Of a stretch of DNA of 64,000 nucleotides, positions 9,759 through 21,516 are shown piece after piece. The position numbers and the translations under genes were made by a program. Location of the stretch: NCBI RefSeq assembly GCF_023898315.1, contig NC_064614.1:495706109-495770108 (forward strand). Reading direction: 5' to 3'. How positions within the stretch are numbered: position 1 is the stretch's first letter; each line of letters begins with the position of its first letter. The notes below the pieces were generated by a model that worked only from the letters and a program-made list of their open reading frames with translations, did not search any database and was not told the origin of the DNA. This DNA is from Schistocerca nitens (taxonomy: Eukaryota > Arthropoda > Insecta > Orthoptera > Acrididae).

Positions 9759-12700
9759 TCAAGACATGCAACACTCATGTTGATCAGTTCTTTCTCATAA
9801 TTAATTCTTCATGGAGAACACCTTTTTCCAATAGGCCAGTGGTGTCAGCTGTTTCATACGCATATAAAAGCAAATCGCCCCATATTGTTCACTTTATTGA
9901 AGTTTTAACCTAAAGTGTGCTTTAACTACGTTATTGAGGAATCACACCTGGCAATATGTCAAACAAATATTCGGTGATACGTGAGGGTCACATAACACAC
10001 TTGTATGCAAACAAATAGCAAGCTTAGATTTATTGGCAGGCTTCTGAGAAGCCTCGGTTTGTTAACGAATTAGATGGCTTATAAAGTAATGGTGCGGTAG
10101 CAAATATGTAAGACTAACAGCGGACACTGAGAGCGTCCATAAAAATGGCGACACAGACGCTCAATTGCTTGTTGGCCAGTGTCACCATAACGGATGCCTA
10201 ACAGCTTCATCGTGAACTTTTTAGAAAATTACATTAATATTCTTGAGCCTACTTCGCGATACTTCCATTGAACGTGTGAAGATAAGCAAACGTATAATAA
10301 TTTATTATTCGTACTCTCCAGCGTGATTGGAATGGAAATACCTTGCGTATGTTACATAAGTACCCTCTGATAAGCGCTTTGTAGTGAAATGCAAAGTAAA
10401 GACGTAGCTGTAAACAGATGTAAATGTCGTGACACTGCACGGTGCGTCGTTCTTTCTTGTTAGATGTTAATGAAGACGTCGTCTCGTCTTTTTATAGTTC
10501 TCGACCGAGATGTTTGAGGTGGATAATCTTCTGCTCTCAGATGCAAGCTCATAATTGTTCCTTGTGCTATGAAGAGTACAAAACACTAGTAAAAGTTGAG
10601 TTTTTTCTTATTTCATTCACGGATGTACAAGCAGTAAGGGTAAACAACAGTGATGTGCATCTACTTGAGCTTAGTTGTTATTCAAGAAGTTCCGTCAGCA
10701 TGTATGTCACAGATAATAAGGGTGTGAGCGACCACACCATATAAAAGAAGTGATGATTCTCATCTTTCTTGAAATACCGTGACAAGTCGAGCTTTTAGAA
10801 ACATAATGAGTTGACAACGCTAACCGCAAGTGAACTGTGAATAGTCTGCTCTTCTCGTGTAATTTGAAGCTCTATCACGTAAATTCATTTACTTGTATAC
10901 CTTATTTCTACTACGGAATTTCATTTACCGCTGTGAAATGTTTACTTCTAGCACGGTACTTCTAGCACCGTTGCTTCACTTTTTACTGGAGCACGAGCAG
11001 ATGCATGACCTAAGTTACGAAATCGATAACAAACAGGGTGTTTCAGATAAACTAGGCGAAAATTACGTGGAAAAGAACAGTACCGTGAAAGACGGCAGTT
11101 AAGGTAGACGTCATAAAGAAGATTTAATTGCTTCAGTCGGATTAAAAAATTTCTTTACTTGAACTTGAGCTATAATTAAGTACACAACAACGGCCTTGCG
11201 AAGGGCTTGAATATTTTGTAGTATGAAAACAGTTGTTCCCTTTTTTAAAAAACGAGCAAGAATAAGAAGTAGTTCTTGATACATCTTATATTTTTTATGA
11301 AACTGAATATCATCATTTTCTGTAAATACTGAATAAAATGACACACATATTTTGAATATTTCAAATTATTAAGCATTTCGTTGCAAATTTCTTTTACGTT
11401 CGTCACTTCCACTTGCAGAACTGTAGGTAGTCGTTCTTCCTTTTTAAGGACACGATATATAAAACACTGACATGTACTTATTATCAATATTGCTCCCTTA
11501 ACGCCGAATGTCGCGAATCCGCATCATACCATTTCTGTGCTGATAAATGGAAGGTTGGCTGTTTTTGAGCACCAGTGCCGGTAGGTCCTAATTCTACGTG
11601 AAGCTGTCAACGATTTTAACAAGTGCTGCATTCTTCTGTGTGTTTCGGGCACCTCTAAACATCCAAGATTTTTTACTTTTATCTTTCATCTAGAAATTTA
11701 TTCAGGTGTTACTATCGCTTGACAGTCGTCTGCCAGTACCTTACGGTCATCAGCATTACTACCATTGTCGTTAGTACCATCGTTCACTCGCTGGTTGTTT
11801 CAGGCGTAACCGATAAATTTAGGAACGACAAGTCATGCACGGAGAATAATTTATTGTCAAGTAACATATTCTTTTCAAATCGTCTTTTATGAGGTATACG
11901 TACAATACGTCAGTCACTTTCTAAGAATGAATAAGGACAATTCGACCCAGATTAAAATTTTGAATAATTTAGAACGCGTGTCCAAAATGTTTCATTGTTT
12001 TGCAGCAGTGATATTCAAATTCAGCTAAGTATGAATAAATTTCGTGAACACATCATTGATTCGTGTAATCGTTAAATTATTGCGATGCAGTGGAGGAAAA
12101 ACAGTCAAGGGACTTTGAATAAGGTAAACACTTTGGACATGTCACCGGTCCTTTCTTGACTAATCCAATGCTCCCAAAAGTGTATATTTCTGGATCTCCA
12201 TCATGCTGGTAGCAGAGACTGCTGAAGGCTCTGTAACAGAAGAACTAACCACGCTAGCTAAACAACGGGTGAAGAAGGATGTGTTCCATAAAAAAATTAT
12301 TCCCCCTGTAATCACTAGTTTCGCTTTATTGCAATCACTAGTTTCGCTTTATTGCACTGATTTGAGTCTCAGTTTAAAAGCTTAAGAAAAAAATATGTTA
12401 TTGTACAGAGTTTTATTATCAGAATAACGCACCAAAACGTTATTTCAATCGATACGTTACATTATCACCAAATATTCAGTGAGCTCTGTTTTTGAAAATT
12501 CAAAAAGGATCATTACCTAAATAGGAGAAAAGGAGTAAACGCCACTGAAAATGCAGAGCAACTGATTCTCTGAGAGAGGAGTAGAGGTTGCAGATAATCT
12601 GACAGGTGTTGCGGATTACAGACCTCCAAGTGAGCTCTGGGCTCTGTGAGGCACGCCGTATCTGCTAGTGTTTAGAGTGCTCAGACGAAGACGACGAGCT

Positions 12701-13000
12701 TTACAGTATGAGTGAACTTCCACAGGTTGTCTATGTGAAATTAAACGATTTGTCTGCGACTGTGAGCTTTTATATTTTCCACTGAACTACATATTACTCA
12801 CAAACCGTATAGTAAATGTTGCGCTGTACACAACAAAGTACCTATAAATCTGTAGAATTAAGAAATGAAAAAGGCAAACCAAGATATATGATGAGACAAA
12901 GTAAACTTTAAGTACTCGAAGTTAAATCGAACTGAACGAGATCCACGACTGTCTCACGAATAATACAAAGTACACACTTCACTGTTTCAATCACGTTCTA
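9759..13000. other. Stretch without an identified gene
   Basis: About 3.2 kb of AT-rich sequence with only short, low-complexity frames. A 23-bp unit, atcactagtttcgctttatt plus gca, is duplicated in direct tandem at 12311-12356. Nothing else is supported. Confidence 0.35.
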
Positions 13001-13189
13001 GTTCAAATGGTTCAAATGGCTCTGAGTACTATGGGACTTGACTGCTAAGGTGATCAGTCCCCCAGAACTTAGAACTACTTAAACCAGCTAACCTCAGGAC
13101 ATCACACACATTTGTGCCCGAGGCAGGATTCGAACCTGCGACCGTTCCGGAACGAAGCGCCTGGAACCGATCGGTCACCGCGGCCGGCC
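13001..13189 (-). mobile_element. tRNA-derived SINE, main family
   Basis: The minus-strand unit shows ggccggccgcggtgaccg, the B box ggttcgaatcctgcctcgg and the common tail. No clear target duplication could be seen, and the head has small changes. It lies just upstream of a non-LTR remnant. Confidence 0.85.
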
Positions 13190-13199
13190 AGGTGTTGTT

Positions 13200-13690
13200 A
13201 TTCCTTGCATAATGTATTCAGCTCCATAAATGTCAGTAGGAATAAAAAAATCCAAATATATTTGTCTCTATTAAGAACTACAGTAATGTATGGATCGGAA
13301 GGGTGGGTGGTGACCACAGAAGAGGAAGACTGGTTGTTAACATGAGAAAGGAAAATTTTGGGAAAGATATTTGGGCGGTGAGAGGGGAAGGAAGCTGGAG
13401 AATGAGAACAAATTCAAAACTACAGACGTCTTTTGGACGGATGAATATTGTGCTGAAACATCAAGTAAGGAAAAATAAGATGGGCTTTTCACGTAAAGAG
13501 AATGTGAGAAATGTTAAGAAGGTGTTATAATAAATCCCGAAGAAAGAAGGAGAAGACCCAGGTAAATGTGACTTGAAGATACGGAAGAGGGTCTCAAAGC
13601 AATGGTAATCAGGAAGTGAAGGAGGGCAGCGATTGACAGAAAAGATCGGAGACAGATGACAAAGGAGGCCGAAGTTCTACAAGGACTGTA
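13200..13690 (+). pseudogene. Non-LTR reverse transcriptase C-terminal fragment
   Basis: Plus-strand pieces match the C-terminal tail of non-LTR polyproteins: IYLSLLRTTVMYGSEGW (the thumb motif usually YGSETW), then across frames RNVKKVL and a terminal EDTEEGLKAM...DRRQMTKEAEVLQGL. Stops and frameshifts are present. No catalytic FADD box remains, and the clade cannot be assigned from this part alone. Confidence 0.6.
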
Positions 13691-13879
13691 GCACCGACCA
13701 GTAAGTATTAAGTAGCTGCTGTCAAATGAGATAAACGGGTACCATACGATGATGCCAAAACGCGCCATGTCAAACAAAATACTGTATTGTTGTTAAAATG
13801 TGACTGTAGCAGAAAAGATACTTGTTTATAAAAAATTAAAGTATGCCTATAAGGCATAATGAAAGTAAAAGCTTCCAAG

Positions 13880-15370
13880 CTAGATGCAATCAGGTAATTT
13901 ATTTTTAATATTTTACACGACAGGCCTGTTTCGGTTTATTGCCTCTATCAAGTACCTGCGGAAATAAGATTAGTAAGATTATCTACATGTAAATCGTGGC
14001 CGTTTTATGTTTAATTTGCATCAGTACTTAAGTCTAGTTGAATGTGATGAGCATGTTGCAACTATAATAATTTTTTTGCGTCATGTGTTGGTAAGTATAA
14101 TACTTTTTGTGGTTACGAAATGTAAAAATACACATTTTGTCAGATATTTTGACAGTTCAATTTTGACAGTTCTTTACTACGATGCTGTATTTTTACAAAC
14201 TGTTTACAACTTATCAGAGATGATGTTACGTTTCGTTCAAATTTTATCTATGGTCTGTTTAAGTTTTGTTAATCATGTGACTATTTCTTTTCGTATTCTA
14301 CAATGTCAATAAAGTTTTCGAGATAGTATTTATGTTTAAAATCAGTATGTTCATTTAGAGTTTTGTGTGGTTGTTTCCTTGTATGAATAAGAATTTCTTG
14401 TTATTCGAGATTGTAATGTTTCTAAGGCAGTTTCGTTTTCCCTTACTTCTTGGTGTTGAGTTTCAGGTACAAGTAGAAGTTTGTCGGATTTAAACAACGC
14501 GCTAGAAACAGTGATAATAATCCTTGAAACTTCTATTTACGTCTGAAAATTCAACACCACAAAGGTGGGAAAAATGAAACTGCCTTAGAAATATTGCACA
14601 AAATACCGAAAGGACTTACCAGAGCAGTCTCGATTAACTGGAAATTCATATTCATATAAGGAAATATCCGTACTAAATTCTAAATGAATATACTGATTTT
14701 AAACGTAAATACTATCTCGAAAACTTTATTGACATCATAGAATACGAAAAGAAATAGTCACATGATTAACAAAACTTACACAGGCCATAGATAAAATTTG
14801 AGGGAAAGTAAAAACAACGAAATGTAATATCATCTCTGTTAAGTTGTAGCCGGCCGGAGTGGCCGAGCAGTTCTAGGCGCTTCAGTCTGGAACCGCGCGA
14901 CCGCTATGGTCGCAGGTTCTAATCCTGCCTCGGGTATGGATGTGTGTGATGTCCTTAGGTTAGTTAGGTTTAAGTAGTTCTAAGTTCTAGGGGACTGATG
15001 ACCTCAGACGTTAAGTCCCATAGTGCTGAGAGCAATTTGAACCATTTGTTCAGTTGTATATTCTTTGTAAACATATAGCATCGTAGTAAAGAACTGTCAG
15101 AATTGAACTTTCGAAATATATGACAAAAACGTGTATTTTTACGTTTCGTAACTGTAAAAAGTATTACACTTACCAAGACATGACAGAAAAGTTTACTATA
15201 GATGCAATACGGTCATCATCTCCAACTAGACGTAAGTACCAAAACAAATGTAACCATAAAGCAGCTACGATTTACGAATGTATGATCTTACCAACCATAT
15301 TTTCGCAGGTCACTTGATAATATCAATAAGCCGAAACAGGCCTGACGTGTGCAACATTAAAAATATTACC
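13880..15370. repeat. Large palindrome, arms about 620 bp, split by a SINE
   Basis: Sequence from about 13880 to 14500 recurs as its reverse complement from about 14520 to 15370. Anchors are acaggcctgtttcgg (13922) against ccgaaacaggcctg (15332), acagttctttactacgatgc against its complement near 15080, and tcaataaagttttcgagata against its complement near 14720. The right arm is longer by the SINE at 14849-15051. The arms carry AATAAA-like signals but no long coding frame. The overall form fits two inverted terminal units, such as Penelope pseudo-LTRs, or a Foldback element. Confidence 0.75.
14849..15051 (+). mobile_element. tRNA-derived SINE, main family
   Basis: A full-length plus copy starts gccggccggagtggccgagc and ends gaaccatttgtt. 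Its duplication agttgta lies at 14842-14848 and 15052-15058. It sits inside the right arm of the large palindrome, so it is younger than that structure. Confidence 0.88.
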
Positions 15371-15604
15371 TTATAGCAGCTTGTTTTGGAGCGTTAATTT
15401 TCATTATGTCTTATACTGAAGTATACTATGCTGAGGACCCAATGGAACGTAAAGAAACTATTGGTGTTGCTACGCTTTACAGATTTACGACGATTCTGTC
15501 AAAACTGTTGTGCGGTGGGTGTCTTCAGAACACGCCAGTTGCAATGGTCGCGCTGGTTCATTACATCTGTAACTAGATAACGTCCTACAGCTGTAAAGGG
15601 AAGC

Positions 15605-15990
15605 TTAGGAAATCCGTTTGGCGGCGAGCGTGGCATTAGCGGGGTACTCACGGCGGAGCGGTTGTCGTGGTGCGTGCAGAGCAGCGCGCACTGCGCCTCG
15701 CGCACGTCGTCGGCGGCGGCGGCCGCGGCGACGGCGACGGCGGCGGCGAAGCAGGCGGCGAGCGCCAGCAGCGGCAGCGGCAGAGGCGCCGGGCCCGGCT
15801 GCAGCCGCACGCGCGCCCGCCCCATGACTGACGCGCCGGCCGCCAGAGCCGCACCAGCAGGCCTCCGCCGGCCCGCCGCGCCGCAGGGGGCAGCGGGGCG
15901 CAGCCGCTGGCTGCTCCCGCCACTGCCACACGTGCGCGGCGGGCCTGCAGCCTCACAGGCGCAGGCGGCGCACGACCTATTGCAGACAAT
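15605..15990 (-). promoter_or_regulatory. CpG-rich island around the secreted-protein first exon
   Basis: About 390 bp are strikingly rich in G, C and CpG (runs of gcggcg, cgcgcg), in contrast to the AT-rich sequence on both sides. On the minus strand the part from about 15990 down to 15826 would be promoter and 5' untranslated region of the exon ending at 15652. The association of a CpG-dense patch, an ATG with a signal peptide and a good splice donor suggests a transcription start. No TATA box was pinned down. The start site itself is inferred. Confidence 0.45.
15652..15825 (-). CDS. First coding exon of an unidentified secreted protein
   Basis: An ATG opens a 58-codon exon that ends exactly at a strong splice donor (GCC followed by GTGAGTA). 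The product starts MGRARVRLQPGPAPLPLPLL, followed by a long Ala/Val-rich hydrophobic stretch (residues 18-38), a convincing signal peptide, and then a short mature start DDVREAQCALLC with two Cys spaced C-x3-C. Continuing past the donor gives no recognisable protein. The exon lies in a GC-rich, CpG-rich island of about 390 bp inside AT-rich sequence, as expected near a promoter. I could not find the following exons between 1 and 15650, so the family is unknown. A Cys-rich secreted protein such as an anosmin-like one is possible, but a C-x3-C pair alone is weak evidence. Confidence 0.6.
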
Positions 15991-16399
15991 ACGATATTGC
16001 AGTGCATGCGCTTGTAAGAATTACGAAGTCGTTACATACTGACGGAAAAGAACCGCAACACGTAAACGAAAGTTGCTTTGCTTGTTTCTGCATGTGATAG
16101 ATAATGTTTATTCAAATTTCGCACAAGTCGCGCTAGTAGCGCCACTGTGAAGATGTAAATCAGGTTTGTTTTAAACACACGCTGTAATGCTCGTAGCCGT
16201 TAGTGACCTCTGAGATTAGACGTGGTGAGTTGATGCTGGTCAAAAATGCCTTTAAGGTGACAAAGGCTCCATTATCAGCACTTCACTACGTTTGAACGAG
16301 GTCGTGTAACTGGGCTACGAGAAACTGGATGTGCCTTTTGCAATTTTGCGGAAAGATTGGCATGGAATTAACCACTGCAGAAGTTTACTGGCAGGAGGT

Positions 16400-17340
16400 T
16401 ATAGCGTTGCTCTTGGGAGGCGAAAAGAAAAAGAATTGTCATTTTATATTTTTTTGAAAAATGTCGAAAAAGTGAATATTTTGGTGGGCCACTTTGGAAC
16501 AGAATCAGGGATTGTTTACACTATTATAATAACATACGTTGAGCATTAAATACATGAATAAGAGCAGCAGATTGATTTATTTGAGATCGTTCAGAAGAAA
16601 CATTATCATTTCTCTGCATTTTTATTGTCGCGATGTAGTCATACGCAGCACAACACTAAGGGACCAGAAGATTTATAGACTTTAAAAGAAATGCAACACT
16701 ACACAATTAAAAAAAAAAGAGTTGATTCAGGAATAATAGGAAAACGATAATGTTCCTTCTGCCTCATGCTGCGTTCGGCCCATCAGCGTGATCGTAATTT
16801 CTGGTGGTGAACTAACACAAAATAATTATCATTCAAGTAAATGAGGAGTTGGAAATCATCAAGGTTAATTTACTTAAGTAAGCACACTTATCTTTAACAT
16901 ACGTTTTTTTTAATGCTACGTACCTTTTCATATTAAATTACAATAGTTGACCCATGTGGTTAAATACTTCATACATAACAGTCAAAATGTCCTCTTGATG
17001 CCGTCTGTTCGTAATCAGTTACAAGAAACTACATGTTTTATGACTGGAAAAATAACAATTAGCACATTTATTGAATATTTTCACATAAAATATAAAATAC
17101 GGATGAGGAACGCAGCAAGTCCGCGTCCGCCTTACATGGAATACAAACAGTAAAAGATGAGGCGCCCATTGCCTCATTTGTCTTGAAACAAAGGAATTCT
17201 TTTTTATATTATTAATCGATACATGTACATAGACATTTACAGGTACCGCGCAAGAACGGCAAAGATAAAGAATAATAGATTCTGTCGCTGCTGTGCGATA
17301 TTTCATTTCTTTTACTTTACAATTGTTCGATAACTTTAGG
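16400..17340. other. Unidentified insert in the Tc1 copy
   Basis: This block separates two parts of one transposase. It is AT-rich, has no long open frame and no recognised repeat. It begins after the helix-turn-helix region and ends before the following DNA-binding segment. Its origin is unknown. Confidence 0.35.
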
Positions 17341-17626
17341 CCATCAGGCGTTTACTGTTGAGCGTATATTACTGTTTGTGAGGCGAAAATTACTAATTTT
17401 ACAAGGTGTCACGAGAATGTACGGTCGCAAGAAGACCGGGTTCTGCACGGTCGTGTGGCACTGCCGAACCTTTTCGGCGTTTGGCTCTGGTGCATCGTAC
17501 TGCATCTGGAGCAGCAATTTAGATAGCAGTTGGCACCACAGTGACACAACGAACTGTTACAAATCGCTTGCTTCAAGGACAGCTCCGACCCAGACGCCCT
17601 GTAGTGTCCATTCCACCTACCCAAAA

Positions 17627-17788
17627 ATGGCTCTGAGCACTATGTGAGTTAACTTCTAAGGTCACCAGACCCCTAGAACTTAGAACTACTTAAACCTGAC
17701 CAACCTAAGGGCATCAAACACATCCATGCCCGAGGCAGGATTCGAACCTGCGACCGTAGCGGTAGCGCGGTTCCAGACTGTAGCGCCT
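17627..17788 (-). mobile_element. tRNA-derived SINE, head-truncated
   Basis: The minus copy lacks the first 25 or so bases of the tRNA head: it stops at tagcgcct. The duplication ctacccaaaa at 17617-17626 and 17789-17798 shows the truncation happened at insertion. It lies in the Tc1 copy. Confidence 0.85.
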
Positions 17789-18532
17789 CTACCCAAAACT
17801 ACTACTATTTGTGACTGCAGTGACGTCAAGCGAGACCTCGTTTGAGGGCACGATGGACGTCTTTTGAGCTTTCTGATGACAGCTGTTTCTGCCTCTGTGC
17901 CAGTGATGGCCCATGGCTATTCCAAGCACCCCGACTGCAAATTGGTACGTCAGTCTGGTGATTCGACCTCTTGTCCTGCCATTTGCGAGCAGCATTCCAG
18001 GGGGTGTTTTCCAACAGGATAGCGTTCGCCCATGTACAGTAGTCGTAACCCAACATGTTATTCGGAATCGACATCTTGCTTTGGCCTGCTCGATCACCAG
18101 ATCTGTCGCCAATCGAGCACGTATCGGTGGTAGGCAAAGGAAACTTCGTAACTACATCTGTCAGTGAAAACTCGTAATTCCAGTAGCAGTATCTTCATCA
18201 AAGTGAGATTTGAAAGTCCATGGATTCCTTTAATCTGTGAATAGCTAGACTTCTACAACACGGTTACACATATAGCAACTTTAAGAAAAAATTTTTATTT
18301 CACCTTCAGATTTAATAAAATGGAGTTACGAGATTTTCACTGCCTTCATTTTACATTTGCAATAGCTTATCTCGCGCTTACATTAACCTTGATGTTGCAT
18401 TGTTAATCGCTTCAATATGTTACCTAGACAGATATATTCCCGAACTTTCATTACTCAACATTATCTTTTGGTGTTGCGATTTTTTCCTGTCAGTGTAATT
18501 AAAGTGCAGTTATTCACAGAGGTTCAGTGTGG

Positions 18533-18673
18533 GCTGTAATTATCGTATGGCAGCGATTCTTGGCAGATATACTAATGCGTTAATGCAAAACCGAATTCTT
18601 TTCCACCATAAATCGATTCCGCATTAACGCATTAGGATATCTTCCAAGTTCCGCTGCCATACGATAATTACGG
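18533..18673. repeat. Hairpin MITE
   Basis: Arms 18533-18586 and 18620-18673 are almost perfect inverted repeats (gctgtaattatcgtatggca against tgccatacgataattacggc; aatgcgttaatgc against gcattaacgcatt) around a 33-bp loop. It lies about 35 bp from the right end of the Tc1 element. It has no coding capacity. Confidence 0.75.
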
Positions 18674-18799
18674 CTATTACTTCTTACAAAGACAGTCACT
18701 GCAGTATCCGCGAGTACCAAGCTAGCAGCCTTCGATTGAATGGCTCCCCTGCACAAGACTCACAATAATTGTACGAGTGCAGGTGAATGACATATGGAC

Positions 18800-19015
18800 G
18801 ACGACATACAAAAGTTTAGGTCTGGCTGTGAAGCGTGAGTGGATAGCCGAAACAGTTAAGGCAACCGCTCATGACAGGCGGGAAATCATGGTTCGCGTCT
18901 CAGTACGGCACAAATTTTCAATGTCACTGTTCCATTATACAGAAGAAGGCTGCCTGTATTCGCAGCTGCAGATCGATTTCCTGTATTTCCGACTAGTGTA
19001 ACATCTATATCTACA
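18800..19015 (+). mobile_element. Degraded tRNA-derived SINE, third variant
   Basis: Plus strand contains ggatagccgaaacagttaag (A-box-like), ggttcgcgtctcagt (worn B box), then a distinct body, aaattttcaatgtcactgtt, ending before catctatatctacatag. The head is unlike the main SINE and the Gly variant. Boundaries are approximate and no target duplication was found. Confidence 0.5.
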
Positions 19016-19779
19016 TAGTGTGTAGTGATTGTACAACGCATGCCAGGAGAAACTCCCAAACTAACAAGGGGACAACGCCTACTCTTTATCGTCGATTTCG
19101 TCCAAACTTATGGCAAGTGTATGGCTTGACCAGGAATGAAAGGGACAGAAGTGGGAGCTGCAGATGGCCATTTGTTTAGAAAAAATAGCATTTTTGGCGC
19201 CGGTCGGCTCACGGACGTTATCCCACGCACTTCAATCGCGTGACTCTGAGACAGACACCCATATGCACATACTGGGAAGAAGTTTCCCCAGAACACACCT
19301 CTTCTTCTGTGGGGAATACGCGTACAATAGATATACACTACATTTAAAATAATAACAGTACTCTATATGCATGAAACAGTATGCGTACCTCATATGTTCT
19401 AAAACTCGTTGCATAAAACTGGCATTTTCCATTGCTCAGACCTCGGGTTCTGTTCGTCATAAGAAGGTATGGTCAAATGTTTTGAATAGCCTTTGAGCTA
19501 GGTGCCATTTGTACACCAAACAGAAGGACCATCTTACTGTCACTATCCTATTGTATAGGGTCAAAGTATGAATATTACACACTTCTTCCTGCTTAGACAA
19601 ATGGAGAAAATCGGTTGGTTCTTTTTTATCAGATTTAGTCTACGGTGGAGTTCATGGGACTTATGGAGGCACCATTACTTCATGGGCAGTTCCTCGGGAA
19701 GACCCAGAAAAGAGTTTTCTTACTGTATTTTCGCCGTCACCAGCGGACCAAAACCCAGCTCAGGGTTCCAGTACGGCTC

Positions 19780-20300
19780 CGCACAGAAAATGGCAGAATT
19801 TTTTACGACATGTTCCCAAGTCCCCGATCTCAAACAACGTTGAAAATTTAATGGTATCTTTATCTGTTTTCAGAATGCAGACGTTCAAAGTTATCCTAAT
19901 TCTACATGTAAAATCCGGTTTGAAGCGAAATGTACGTAATAAATAACTGCAGTAAATTGCTCAAATTTTAACGGAGTGTTCTCAAGGCATCTATCTAAGC
20001 TAGCCGTCTCACAGTTTTTAAAAATCATCATCCGTTATCGACAAACATGTTTTTTGGTTACCAAAACTCAGCCGCAGATTCCGAGGTGGATATACATAGC
20101 AAATGGCTGTAATTTTTACAATGTATTTATATTATCCCGATCTCGAATAGCCTTGAAAATTTCCTTCGTAGCTGCATCTGTTTCCGAGATACAAACCTTC
20201 AAAGTTACCCTATATGTACACGTAAAATACTCTATTAAGATCCGGTGTGAGGCGAAAACGCAGTTTATAAAGTGACGTAGCGTGGAGAAATATGCTGGAA
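19780..20300. repeat. Modular repeat, two core copies
   Basis: A core of about 90 bp, recognisable by cgatctcgaa, cttgaaaattt and ttcaaagttatcctac-like blocks, occurs near 19818 and 20135. The same core occurs three more times in direct order at 38745-39500 and once inverted near 39755-39860. It has no coding capacity. Confidence 0.55.
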
Positions 20301-20549
20301 AGTGTTTCTGCTATGAGCTAGCAACTTAATGTTGTAGTACTGAAGCATATGCAAACTTTTTTGCACTTACAATCCGGTCTGAGGTGTAAAATTAGTTTTG
20401 CGTTACTTCAGTTTCACGTACGCTAACTATTAAAATTTTACTGACCAATAAATGTCATTTCTTATGAGTTACATGCCCTGTTGCAGCAATAAAACAGAGG
20501 AAAAATGCACCTACTGGACCACAAAAAATGCGAATATGTTCATGTTTCT

Positions 20550-21470
20550 TTAAATGACTACGACTGAAGAGTGGGATACCAGGAGCCTCATTCTGCCTTC
20601 CTTAGCACCTTTCAAAGATTTCCCAAAGACTGTGGCATGCTATCATTTATCTTTTTCGCACGTTTTTATGCTCAGAGAGGAGAAAACAGTGGCAGTGGCA
20701 AAGAGATGGAAAAGTAATAAACGCAGGGAGAAAATGGACAGTAGTTGTGTTATAGAAACACCGAAGGAGTCAATGGCAGTGTGTATGAGAGAGAGAGAGA
20801 GAAAGAGAAGAACAGTGGCAGTGGAACATAACTGACTGATAGAGAACAGTGCTAGGAAAAGATTGTAGGAGATAGTACAAGGAGGAGGGTGGAGAGGAAT
20901 AAAGAGACAGAGAAAGTGGAAGGAGGGTGAAGGCCAGTGATAATGAGAGACTGAGTATATGGCAATGACGACGAGGAAGAGATAGATAGTATCAGTGACA
21001 AAAGACAATATCATTAGGAAGGAAGGAATGAAGTACTAGAGAGCAAGAGGCAGACAGTGACAGCGAGGACCGTGAGAGAAGACTGTAGTAGTAGGGCAGA
21101 ATGAAGGGGCATGTGGATGTGACGGTGACAGTTGGACACAAAGAGATAGTGACAATGAGATGGGCTGAATGAGTGACTGAGAATGGGCGAGTGGGAGGAG
21201 ATGGGTATGGGTGACTTACAGCGATGGACTAGTGAGCGTGACTGGGTTATAGTTAGAGGAGATTGTGGAAGTTTGAGATTAGCTGCATCTTAAAAAGAGC
21301 TCTAATACGCTCCCAAGCCAAAATTTTAGGGAAAATTTGTAATGGTGCTAAGGAAAGTGGAACGAGGCAGTTGGTACCTCACTTTTCAGAGTCTTTTAAA
21401 TAAACGGGAACGTACTCGCATCTTTTTGCTCCGATAGGGCCATTTCTTCTCTGCTACATACATACACAAC
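20550..21470. repeat. Purine-rich repeat, shared with 40.1-40.9 kb
   Basis: The block begins with a mixed segment (gtgggataccaggagcc, ctgccttccttagcac), passes through about 600 bp of GA-rich sequence (gagagagagagagaaagaga near 20790) and ends with ttggtacctcacttttcaga and gatagggccattt. The same start, purine core and end recur at 40130-40910. Frames in the purine core are low-complexity artefacts. Confidence 0.6.
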
Positions 21471-21516
21471 AATAGAGACCGAGAACTATAGGCACAGATA
21501 AATGCGTTAACAGACA

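Larger units (their letters stand above)
16039..18495 (+). pseudogene. Tc1-like transposon split by two insertions
   Basis: Left end actgacggaaaagaaccgca and right end tgcgattttttcctgtcagt are imperfect TIRs next to TA dinucleotides. Transposase pieces run in order on the plus strand: FERGRVTGLRETGCAF (helix-turn-helix, near 16300), then after a foreign block HRTASGAAI and VTQRTVTNRLLQGQL (17490-17580), then after a SINE VMAHGYS and a FQQD-like core near 18015 (VFQQDSVRP). Stops are frequent. About 940 bp at roughly 16400-17340 do not belong to the element and were not identified. Confidence 0.65.

Noticed and set aside
15618-16042. Plus-strand and alternate-frame Arg/Ala-rich proteins
   Set aside because: These frames are opened by GC-rich codon bias across the CpG island; only the minus frame with signal peptide and splice donor makes sense.
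20554-21014. Proteins in the GA/CT-rich block
   Set aside because: Low-complexity translation of purine-rich DNA on both strands, with no domain and a repeated copy elsewhere.
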